This document shows, piece after piece, positions 1 to 5,714 of a DNA stretch of 11,276 nt (position 1 is its first letter; every line of letters starts with the position of its first letter). The position numbers and the translations under genes were made by a program. The stretch lies in assembly GCA_902767055.1 (NCBI GenBank), contig CACXFX010000102.1, forward strand, positions 1-11,276. The letters are read 5' to 3'. This DNA is from an uncultured Pseudomonadota bacterium. GTDB taxonomy: Bacteria > Pseudomonadota > Alphaproteobacteria > RF32 > CAG-239. Under the pieces are notes generated by a model. That model saw only the letters and a list, made by a program, of their open reading frames with translations. It was not told the origin of the DNA and ran no database searches.

Positions 1-636
1 AATAATAAAAAGTGCGAACAAAAGCGGCGTAATGTGCCATTTTCCGTTTTCTTTAACGACAAAATGCTCGCCTTTGATTTCGTGCGTCACATGGAAAATT
101 TTTGACATCACGCGATAAAGCCTTGTTTCTTTAAAGGGCTTTTCTTCTTCTTTTGAGAACAGCATATGTGCGCCGGTATACACCAAGAAAATCGAAAACA
201 GATACAAAATCCAGTGAAATCTTGAAACCAAAGCTTCGCCCAAAAAGATCATCACGCCGCGCATAACAAGTGCGCCCAATATCCCCCAAAACAGGACGCG
301 ATGCTGGTATTTTGACGGTACACCGATGGCCGAAAAGATAACAGACATCACAAAAATATTGTCAAGTGATAAACTTTTTTCGAGCAGATAACCCGTAAAA
401 TAAAGCATTCCTTTATCAGGGCCTTCTTCGTACATCACAAAAAAGCCGAAAATAATCGCAATCACAATATAAAAAATACAAATCCAAAGTGTGTGCCAAA
501 AATGCGGCTCTTCATTTTTACGGTTAAAAACGAATAAATCAAGCGCCAAAAGCACAATGACGGCAATGCCGAAAATCGTCCACATCATATTTTGTGATAA
601 AACGGCATGCGTCGAAGTTAAAAAGTCCATATTCAT
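1..636 (-). CDS. terC: TerC/Alx-family integral membrane protein (partial, 3' end outside window)
   Basis: This is a polytopic inner-membrane protein of the TerC family; members studied elsewhere export metal ions such as manganese or are linked to tellurite resistance. The 212 codons seen start at an ATG one base after the galE stop and run off the window edge, so the C-terminus is missing. Hydrophobic segments lie at about residues 17-37, 47-68, 79-103, 115-135 and 140-158, and another starts near 200. Family signatures are visible: ALDLFVF (31-37) with an acidic residue in the membrane, EKSLSLDNIFV (86-96) with E86, D92 and N93, and HRVLFWG (112-118). A weak GGAA Shine-Dalgarno lies inside the end of galE, which suggests translational coupling. 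The family is clear, but the transported ion cannot be read from the sequence. A second in-frame ATG two codons downstream is an alternative start. Confidence 0.9.
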   Translation of the reverse strand, partial: MNMDFLTSTHAVLSQNMMWTIFGIAVIVLLALDLFVFNRKNEEPHFWHTLWICIFYIVIAIIFGFFVMYEEGPDKGMLYFTGYLLEKSLSLDNIFVMSVIFSAIGVPSKYQHRVLFWGILGALVMRGVMIFLGEALVSRFHWILYLFSIFLVYTGAHMLFSKEEEKPFKETRLYRVMSKIFHVTHEIKGEHFVVKENGKWHITPLLFALFII

Positions 637-637
637 T

Positions 638-1600
638 TTATTTTTCCATATTCCAAGTTGTTTCGATAATTTCTTTAATATCCGTATATTTCGGCGCCCA
701 ATCCAAAACTTGTCGTGCCAACTCAGAATTTGCCACCAAAACGGCAGGGTCACCGGCTCGGCGCGGGGCGTATTTATAATCAAGCTTTTTGCCGATAACA
801 TATTCTGCGGCATTGACCATTTCTTGAACGGAAACAGCTTTGCCTGTTCCGAGATTAAGCCGATAAGATTGTGCGTCGCTCATTAATTTAAGGATTGCTT
901 TTTCATGTGCCGTTGCCAAATCCGAAACGTGAATGTAATCACGCTCGCAAGTCCCGTCTTTTGTGGTATAATCTGACCCGAAAATTAAAAAGCCGTCGCG
1001 TCTTGAAGTGGCCGCATCCATGATAATCGGCAACAAATTTTGCGGATTTTTTTCTTTTCCTTTAATGCGTTTTGCACTATCATATCCGACCGCATTAAAA
1101 TAACGCAACGCAATATAATTAATCCCTTTTAGGTCAGCATACCAGGCCATCAAATCTTCAATCAAACTTTTTGTGTAACCGTAAAAATTAATCGGATTCT
1201 TTTCATGTTTTTCATCAATGGGCAAATATCTCGGCATGCCGTAAACAGCCGCGGATGATGAAAATACGATGTGCTTTACATTTGTTTTGAGCATTGCATT
1301 TAAGATATTAACAGAGCCGGCAATATTGTTGGAAGCGTAATAATCAGGCTTTTCCATCGATTCGCCGACTGCTTTTTTAGCCGCTAAATGAATAACGGCA
1401 TCGGCACCTTCCATGGCTTTTGTTAAAGATTCAAAATCCAAAATATCACCTTTGATAAAGGCGGCTTTTTGAGGTAAATTAATTTCTTGACCTGTTGAGA
1501 GATTGTCATATATTGTTACAATGTGACCCTTATCCAAAAGTTCTAAAACAACGTGACTGCCGATATAACCGGCACCGCCGACAACCAAAATTTTTGCCAT
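638..1600 (-). CDS. galE: UDP-glucose 4-epimerase
   Basis: GalE interconverts UDP-glucose and UDP-galactose in the cytoplasm, supplying galactose for surface polysaccharide and for galactose use. The 320-residue product is slightly shorter than E. coli GalE (338). An extended-SDR Rossmann fold is evident: the NAD-binding GGAGYIGSH is at residues 8-16, the serine cluster SSSAAVYG at 114-121, and the catalytic pair Y140-x3-K144 in FYGYTKS. HLAAKKAVGES near 71-81 and the RYFNAVG segment are also typical of GalE. The start at 1600 has a GGAGA Shine-Dalgarno. The frame stays open upstream to 1675, but those 25 codons lie inside recR and come before the NAD motif. The gene begins 16 bases after recR, and its stop is one base from the TerC start, so it is probably part of the dnaX transcription unit. 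A related epimerase of other specificity (for example UDP-GlcNAc) cannot be fully excluded. Confidence 0.93.
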   Translation of the reverse strand: MAKILVVGGAGYIGSHVVLELLDKGHIVTIYDNLSTGQEINLPQKAAFIKGDILDFESLTKAMEGADAVIHLAAKKAVGESMEKPDYYASNNIAGSVNILNAMLKTNVKHIVFSSSAAVYGMPRYLPIDEKHEKNPINFYGYTKSLIEDLMAWYADLKGINYIALRYFNAVGYDSAKRIKGKEKNPQNLLPIIMDAATSRRDGFLIFGSDYTTKDGTCERDYIHVSDLATAHEKAILKLMSDAQSYRLNLGTGKAVSVQEMVNAAEYVIGKKLDYKYAPRRAGDPAVLVANSELARQVLDWAPKYTDIKEIIETTWNMEK

Positions 1601-1616
1601 TTTTTTATCTCCGTTT

Positions 1617-2210
1617 TTAAATTTCTTTTCGCGCCTCAAGCGCCATTTCAATCGTTCCGTCATCCATATAATCAAGTTCCGCCCCGACCGGCAATCCTAA
1701 AGCAAGGGTTGAAATTTTGATATTTAACGGTTTGATTTTGCTTAAAATATATTGAGCTGTAATTTGCCCGTCAACCGTCGGTGGCAGGGCTAAAATAACC
1801 TCATCAACTGCGCCGCTCTTGACACGTTCAACGAGCGAATTAATGTTTAAATCTTCGGGCAAGACACCTTCAATGGCCGATAAAATTCCGCCCAAAATAT
1901 GATATTTTCCTTTATAAAAAGAAGCCCTTTCCATCGCCCATAAATCAGTCACATCTTGGACAACACAAAGTGTGCGGGAATCACGTTTTTCATCCGCGCA
2001 AATGCGGCATACATCCGATGTGTCATAGTTGCCGCAAACAGTGCATGTTTTAATATTTTGCTTTAAATTCTGCATTGCTTCAATCAAAAGAGAAAGGTGC
2101 GAATCGCGGTTTTTAAGCAAAAATAGAACAATCCGCCGTGCGGAACGTGTACCGAGCGCCGGTAATTTGGCGATTTGCCTGATTAAAACATCAATATCCG
2201 ATTTTGCCAC
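1617..2210 (-). CDS. recR: Recombination mediator protein RecR
   Basis: RecR acts with RecO (and RecF) to load RecA on SSB-coated gapped DNA. The 197-residue length fits the family (E. coli 201). Domains in order: a helix-hairpin-helix at about 10-30 (LPALGTRSARR), a four-cysteine zinc finger C56-x2-C59 and C68-x2-C71, a Toprim domain from about residue 80 to 170 with PPTVDGQITAQYI, and the C-terminal LGLPVGAELDYMDDGT segment. The start codon is GTG, preceded by a strong AGAGGG Shine-Dalgarno; no ATG fits better. In the first Toprim strand the sequence reads CVVQD where E. coli RecR has CVVES, so the usual acidic residue is glutamine. RecR has no known nuclease activity, so function may be unaffected. 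The dnaX-ybaB-recR order is conserved across many bacteria, and the gene starts 9 bases after ybaB. Confidence 0.96.
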   Translation of the reverse strand: MAKSDIDVLIRQIAKLPALGTRSARRIVLFLLKNRDSHLSLLIEAMQNLKQNIKTCTVCGNYDTSDVCRICADEKRDSRTLCVVQDVTDLWAMERASFYKGKYHILGGILSAIEGVLPEDLNINSLVERVKSGAVDEVILALPPTVDGQITAQYILSKIKPLNIKISTLALGLPVGAELDYMDDGTIEMALEARKEI

Positions 2211-2219
2211 TTTTCCCTC

Positions 2220-2540
2220 TTAAAACGGAATTTTAAGACCGCCGAAATCAACACCGCCTGTGGCTTGTTTCATGCCTTCATCTTGCATTTTAACAACTTT
2301 TTCATGTGCGTCGTTATAAGCTGCCAAAATTGCATCTTCTAATGTTTCGACATCATTTTTATCGACAATTTCGGGAGAAATCGTGATTTTTTTCAAATCA
2401 TGCCGACCGCTCAAAACCACTTTGACCAAACCGCCGCCGGCTGAGCCTTCGCGTTCTTCATTGCCAAGGCGTTCCTGAGCCTCAGCCATGCGTTGTTGCA
2501 TCATTTGAGCTTGTTTCATTAAATTTTGGATATTAAACAT
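2220..2540 (-). CDS. ybaB: YbaB/EbfC family nucleoid-associated protein
   Basis: This is a small DNA-binding, nucleoid-associated protein of the YbaB/EbfC family, which forms dimers with a tweezer-like shape. The 106-residue product matches the family in length (E. coli 109). The N-terminal helix MFNIQNLMKQAQMMQQRMAE is rich in Met and Gln, as usual. A central beta region (VKVVLSGRHDLKKITISPEIVD) and the closing amphipathic helix with GMKQATGGVDFGGLKIPF are also typical. Its ATG lies inside the end of dnaX with an 8-base out-of-frame overlap, so translation is probably coupled. Its position between dnaX and recR is the classical one and supports a link with repair or chromosome organisation. 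Confidence 0.95.
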   Translation of the reverse strand: MFNIQNLMKQAQMMQQRMAEAQERLGNEEREGSAGGGLVKVVLSGRHDLKKITISPEIVDKNDVETLEDAILAAYNDAHEKVVKMQDEGMKQATGGVDFGGLKIPF

Positions 2541-4245
2541 AAGTTTCGTCCTCTTGAATGTTGTTGTTTAATTCTTCTTGATGATCTTCATCTTGCGTCT
2601 CTTCTTCCATACGCAAAATGGTATCAAACTTCGCCCCTTTGAATTCGTCCATAATGGCTTTAACCAAAGGGTATTCTATCACTTTTTTCTTGTCTGCTTC
2701 CGTTTTTCCTCTTTCCTCATCGGCAAGTGTCGGCCCGAGTGTGCCGTGTTTGACGTCAATATCCCAATTGGCCTCTGTTGCCTCTTTTAAGATTTTGGAA
2801 AGGCTGACAACAAAATCAGGTGCCGTTTTTTCGCAAATCGTCAGTGAAATTTTGCCGTCTTCAAAACTTTCAATCGATACATCATTTTTTAAGGCGTACA
2901 AAAACAGCATTTTTTTATTTTGTGTTAAATAAGCCGTCAAATCATCGATTGTCTTAATTGTGTGATTGTTGGTGGTAACGTCTTCAACTTTCGGCGTAAC
3001 AATATCGACCGTATTTTGAGCCAAAACGGTAGGTTTTGCCGAAAACACGACGGGCGCTATCGGTGCGTTATTTGATTTTTTTTTTAATTCTTCCAGCATT
3101 TCGGCCGGTGTCGGCAGATTTGCACTGTAAGCAATCCTGATTAAAACCATATCAAGTGCATCATTTTGTTGTGGTGCAATATTTAATTCAGAAAGCCCCT
3201 TGATCATCATTTGCCATATTTTGGAAAGTACCGAAATCGGTATGGCGGCGGAAAGCTTTTCGCACATTTGGCGCTCAGATTGTCCCAGCATCTCTGTTTT
3301 AAGCGTGTTTGGCACAACCTTTGCTTTGGCAAGCATATGTGCAATTTCAATCAAATCATTTAAAATGACAAGCGGGTTTGCGCCTGTTTCATATTGTTTT
3401 CTGACATTTTCAAGCGCATTTTCAATCTCGCCTTTAACCAGATTCTCAAAAAGCGATAATGTTTTTGTGCGGTCGGCAAGACCTATCATCTCACCGACGG
3501 TTTCAACTTTGATTTTTCCGTTTCCCAAAACAATGGCCTGATCTAACATCGAGAGTCCGTCTCTGGCTGAGCCGTCGGCAGCTTTGGCAACCATCTGCAA
3601 AGCTTCTTCATCGGCTTCGACATTTTCGGCTTTGAGGACTTTATGAAACAGTTCAAGCAATGTTTCAATCGATAAACGTTCCAAATCAAATCTTTGACAA
3701 CGCGATAAAACCGTCACCGGAACTTTTCTGATTTCAGTCGTGGCAAAAATAAACTTAACGTGCGCAGGCGGCTCTTCCAGCGTTTTCAAAAGTGCGTTAA
3801 ACGCCCCTTTGGAAAGCATATGTACTTCATCGATGATATAAATTTTATAGCGTGCATTTGTCGGTTTGTACTGAACGCCGGCCAAAAGTTCACGCATATC
3901 ATCGACACCCGTGCGCGAAGCCGCGTCCAACTCCAAAACATCAATGTGTCGCCCTTCGGCAATGGCCTTGCAATTTTCACAAACGCCGCAAGGATGTATC
4001 GTCGGGCCGCTTTTGCCGTCAAGCCCTGTGCAATTTAGGGCGCGTGCAATCAAACGGGCCGTTGTCGTTTTGCCGACACCGCGGATACCGGTCAAAATAT
4101 AAGCATGATGCAAGCGATTGTTTTCAATCGCATTTTTTAAGGTTTTGACAAGCGCATCTTGCCCGAGCAAATCTTCAAAAACCTGCGGGCGATATTTTCG
4201 CGCAAGAACCACATATTGATTGTTATTTTCCAGGTTATCCGTCAT
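2533..4245 (-). CDS. dnaX: DNA polymerase III subunits tau/gamma
   Basis: DnaX is the ATPase of the clamp loader, which opens the beta clamp and, as tau, bridges polymerase cores and helicase. The product has 570 residues. Visible motifs: Walker A GIRGVGKT (53-60), a zinc-binding set C72, C86, C89, C92, Walker B IYIIDEVHML with D139/E140, sensor-1 FIFATT, and the arginine-finger SRC motif at 171-173. The first ~370 residues are AAA+ domains I-III; the remainder is a poorly conserved linker and tau-specific C-terminus. At codons 387-390 the coding strand has ten consecutive A's (window 3076-3085). A -1 shift there reaches UAA after two codons and a +1 shift reaches UAG after about six, so a gamma form of about 392-396 residues is possible. 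No Shine-Dalgarno is evident before the ATG, which lies about 17 bases after the SRP RNA. Confidence 0.97.
   Translation of the reverse strand: MTDNLENNNQYVVLARKYRPQVFEDLLGQDALVKTLKNAIENNRLHHAYILTGIRGVGKTTTARLIARALNCTGLDGKSGPTIHPCGVCENCKAIAEGRHIDVLELDAASRTGVDDMRELLAGVQYKPTNARYKIYIIDEVHMLSKGAFNALLKTLEEPPAHVKFIFATTEIRKVPVTVLSRCQRFDLERLSIETLLELFHKVLKAENVEADEEALQMVAKAADGSARDGLSMLDQAIVLGNGKIKVETVGEMIGLADRTKTLSLFENLVKGEIENALENVRKQYETGANPLVILNDLIEIAHMLAKAKVVPNTLKTEMLGQSERQMCEKLSAAIPISVLSKIWQMMIKGLSELNIAPQQNDALDMVLIRIAYSANLPTPAEMLEELKKKSNNAPIAPVVFSAKPTVLAQNTVDIVTPKVEDVTTNNHTIKTIDDLTAYLTQNKKMLFLYALKNDVSIESFEDGKISLTICEKTAPDFVVSLSKILKEATEANWDIDVKHGTLGPTLADEERGKTEADKKKVIEYPLVKAIMDEFKGAKFDTILRMEEETQDEDHQEELNNNIQEDETYV
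3076..3085 (-). promoter_or_regulatory. Candidate slippage site in dnaX (A10 on coding strand)
   Basis: Ten consecutive A's on the coding strand run from the last base of a TTA codon through three AAA codons (residues 387-390), at the boundary between the clamp-loader core and the tau-specific region. Reading frame -1 after the run gives ATC AAA TAA; frame +1 gives CAA ATA ACG CAC CGA TAG. Either direction of slippage would yield a truncated gamma-like subunit. A GGAAG stretch lies a few bases upstream and could act as a stimulating Shine-Dalgarno. No strong hairpin sits immediately downstream, so transcriptional slippage of the Thermus kind fits better than the E. coli ribosomal type. The site itself is seen; its use is inferred. 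Confidence 0.5.
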
Positions 4246-4261
4246 TTTATCAACAAAAAGA

Positions 4262-4352
4262 GCGAAGGGACAAAAGCCTCAGTTTGATCGTTACGGCTGC
4301 TTTCTTCCGAACCTGACCGGGTTGGCGATAAAGACCGACCTCTTGCCCTCCA
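4262..4352 (-). ncRNA. ffs: Signal recognition particle RNA (4.5S-type)
   Basis: This is the small SRP RNA that binds Ffh and directs membrane and secreted proteins to the translocon. The reverse complement contains the diagnostic apical sequence GGTCAGG-TTCGGAA-GAAAGCAGCC: the GGAA tetraloop region, the symmetric loop and AGCAGCC. The flanks pair into a long interrupted hairpin, with GGG near 4348 pairing to CCC near 4268 and an ATCG/CGAT helix closer to the apex. Length is about 91 nt. The ends are approximate, because the terminal helix has several bulges. It lies directly upstream of dnaX, an arrangement also known in Bacillus. A short U-run at 4255-4259 just after the stem may give partial termination, and the remaining transcript would be the dnaX mRNA. 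Confidence 0.9.
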
Positions 4353-4355
4353 TGG

Positions 4356-4390
4356 ATTAGAATCTTTTTTCATATTGGTCTTTTTAGAGC
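4356..4390 (-). promoter_or_regulatory. Possible promoter for ffs-dnaX operon
   Basis: A good -10 hexamer, TCTAAT (5 of 6 to consensus), reads on the minus strand at 4356-4361. It places the transcription start about at the first base of the SRP RNA. The -35 is poor; an AAGACC-like element lies at sub-optimal spacing. No better promoter for dnaX is visible between ffs and dnaX. Confidence 0.35.
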
Positions 4391-4460
4391 TATTTTCAAG
4401 CAAAAGTTTGAAGCTATCAACATCCTGTTTTTTTCTTTGCCGATTTTTTAAAAAAAATAT

Positions 4461-4489
4461 TTGACTCCTGTTTTCAATTATGCGATAAT
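4461..4489 (+). promoter_or_regulatory. Strong sigma-70-type promoter upstream of leader RNA 1
   Basis: TTGACT (4461-4466) and GATAAT (4484-4489) are separated by exactly 17 bases, and each matches consensus at five of six positions. Transcription would start near 4496. This is the only convincing promoter upstream of the LRR gene at 4695; between the terminator near 4650 and that gene no comparable -35/-10 pair is seen. Confidence 0.75.
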
Positions 4490-4495
4490 CAAAAT

Positions 4496-4655
4496 GTAAC
4501 CAAAATGGTTGCGGTGTTTAGAAAACACATTTACCCAAATACTCCTCTTTGGAAGGAGTTCTCGATATAAGGCTTTGCACGAATCAGAGAAACTGTGGGT
4601 AGACAGTTTTCTAGCTCCTCCGTTTTAGGTTAATTAAGACGGAATTTTTGTTTTT
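4496..4655 (+). ncRNA. Structured leader RNA or sRNA ahead of secreted LRR gene (unassigned family)
   Basis: A transcript of about 150 nt from the promoter at 4461 would contain several helices seen directly: GTGTTT/AAACAC at 4514-4528, ACTCCT/AGGAGT at 4541-4559, and AGAAACTGT/ACAGTTTTCT at 4588-4612 with loop GGGTAG. The upstream TTACCC (4531-4536) can pair with that loop (4597-4602) to form a pseudoknot. The 5' end (4497-4508) pairs over 12 bp, with one bulge, with 4620-4632. That pairing uses the same bases as the terminator hairpin at 4619-4643, so the two are alternatives. This is riboswitch- or attenuator-like. I could not match it to a known riboswitch, 6S RNA or tmRNA by eye. It could also be a free-standing sRNA that simply ends at the terminator. 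Confidence 0.6.
4619..4655 (+). terminator. Intrinsic terminator at end of leader RNA 1
   Basis: A 9-bp stem (one G-U pair), TCCGTTTTA with TAAGACGGA, encloses a 7-nt loop and is followed by TTTTTGTTTTT. It lies about 40 bases upstream of the LRR start codon, so expression of that gene from the 4461 promoter requires read-through or anti-termination. Confidence 0.8.
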
Positions 4656-4694
4656 AAAGTATGAAAAAGTTAAATATTTTACAGGAGAATAAAT

Positions 4695-5564
4695 ATGAGA
4701 AAAAGTCAATTTATATTTGTATTAATGCTTGGTTGCTCTTTAGCTGCCATGGCAAAGGCGGGTACATCAAAAGATAATTGTGAGCGCGTTGCCGGAGAAG
4801 GTAATTGTCATGCAATCCTCAATAATCCATATTTTGAGACTGAGGGCTATTCGGATACAACATATTATGCTTTGAGCGGGCCGGAGGGCAACAAAACGAT
4901 GACGATTTACGGCACGACGGAATCGGGGAACACTGCCGCCACCGTGCCGACCTATGCTTTCTTTGACTATACATCTTGGGAGTCAACTATTCCTGGAGAT
5001 GTTAAATCACTTAAAACATTCGGCAATGTGGATATTGGAGATGCTGCCTTTCAGGGTGCCACGAGTTTAACAAGCGTTGACCTTTCAGGTGTGCAATCAA
5101 TCGGATATAGTGCCTTTGAAGGTGCCACGGGTTTGACAAGCGTTGACCTGACCGGTGTGCAAAGACTCGCAAGTTCTGCCTTTTATGATGCCACGGGTTT
5201 GAAAAGCGTTATTATATCCGATTCTCTTTTAGGTGATGATGGGAAGATTTTGGATTGGGAATACGATGAAGAAAGTGATGTTTCTACAGGAGTTGCACCC
5301 AGCGCTTTTACTGGATCCGGACTGAAGACCATTTATTGTCCGGCGGGTAAAATATGTGGTAATTATTTTTATGGTTTCCCAGGAGGTATCCCGAAAGTCA
5401 TTCCATACAGCATAGAAAACGGGCAGATAAAGGCAGGTGGTAAAACATATGCTTCACTTGATGATTTAGCCTCAGGCAACCATATTCCAAAGCGTATTTA
5501 TACCATCGATGAGGCGAATGAGGTCGCGGGCAAAGTCAATTCGGTCAAAATCAGGTATCGGTAA
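4695..5564 (+). CDS. Secreted BspA-like leucine-rich-repeat protein
   Basis: A 289-residue exported protein of unknown function. It has a signal peptide (MRKSQ, a hydrophobic core, then AMAKAG; cleavage likely near residues 20-22). An N-terminal region of about 90 residues is rich in Thr and Gly. Three tandem LRR_5-like repeats of 22 residues follow (114-135, 136-157, 158-179), with the core AFxGATxLTSVDLSGVQ. After the repeats come a two-cysteine segment (IYCPAGKIC, 214-221) and a C-terminal module ending in PKRIYTIDEANEVAG...KIRYR. Such LRR proteins elsewhere act as adhesins or surface binding proteins; that role is inference here. There is no lipobox, sortase motif or closing transmembrane helix. 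The start is supported by AGGAGA six bases upstream. It lies alone between two housekeeping operons, behind leader RNA 1, and is closed by a strong terminator. The C-terminal module recurs in the second LRR gene at 10345. Confidence 0.88.
   Translation: MRKSQFIFVLMLGCSLAAMAKAGTSKDNCERVAGEGNCHAILNNPYFETEGYSDTTYYALSGPEGNKTMTIYGTTESGNTAATVPTYAFFDYTSWESTIPGDVKSLKTFGNVDIGDAAFQGATSLTSVDLSGVQSIGYSAFEGATGLTSVDLTGVQRLASSAFYDATGLKSVIISDSLLGDDGKILDWEYDEESDVSTGVAPSAFTGSGLKTIYCPAGKICGNYFYGFPGGIPKVIPYSIENGQIKAGGKTYASLDDLASGNHIPKRIYTIDEANEVAGKVNSVKIRYR
5034..5231 (+). repeat. Three tandem 66-bp coding repeats (LRR units)
   Basis: Three in-frame 66-bp units (5034-5099, 5100-5165, 5166-5231) encode the LRRs. 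Units 1 and 2 match at 53 of 66 bases, including runs such as acaagcgttgacct, which suggests fairly recent duplication. Unit 3 keeps gatgccacgggtttga but has diverged in its second half. Confidence 0.8.
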
Positions 5565-5568
5565 AACG

Positions 5569-5594
5569 AAAGAGGGTGCTTGCCCTCTTTTTTT
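5569..5594 (+). terminator. Intrinsic terminator after LRR gene 1
   Basis: An 8-bp perfect stem, AAAGAGGG with CCCTCTTT, has a 6-nt loop and runs straight into a T-run. It starts 5 bases after the LRR stop codon and insulates it from miaB. Confidence 0.93.
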
Positions 5595-5663
5595 GTCTTT
5601 TTATTTTATGTATTTTTTTTCACACATTGTAAAAAAAAATCGCTCAAAATCGAAAAAAAACAT

Positions 5664-5709
5664 TTGAAAAAAGCTTTTCTTTGACATAGCATATATGAAA
5701 TGAAAATAA
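5664..5709 (+). promoter_or_regulatory. miaB operon promoter region
   Basis: Two overlapping candidates are seen. One is TTGACA (5681-5686) with an A/T-rich -10 such as AAATAA at 5704-5709 (17-base spacing), which would start transcription almost exactly at the ATG at 5715. The other is TTGAAA (5664-5669) with TAGCAT (5687-5692), starting near 5699. Either gives little or no 5' leader. The exact start site cannot be settled by eye. Confidence 0.5.
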
Positions 5710-5714
5710 ACGCT

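Noticed and set aside
1601..1675. Upstream extension of galE by 25 codons
   Set aside because: It lies within the end of recR, precedes the conserved N-terminal NAD motif, and a good Shine-Dalgarno supports the start at 1600.
4505..4570. A 21-codon open frame (starting MVAVFRKH) inside leader RNA 1, possible leader peptide
   Set aside because: It begins about nine bases from the predicted transcription start, has no Shine-Dalgarno, shows no run of a regulatory amino acid and overlaps the strong RNA helices. RNA structure explains the region better.
4496..4655. 6S RNA as the identity of leader RNA 1
   Set aside because: The closing 5'-3' helix and GATAT motif are reminiscent of 6S, but the internal hairpins, pseudoknot potential and lack of a large central bubble flanked by long paired arms do not fit what I know of 6S. 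Kept as an alternative to test, not called.
5700..5714. Earlier in-frame ATG for miaB
   Set aside because: It adds five residues with no family match and no better ribosome site. The start at 5715 aligns with E. coli MiaB, though the choice is not certain.
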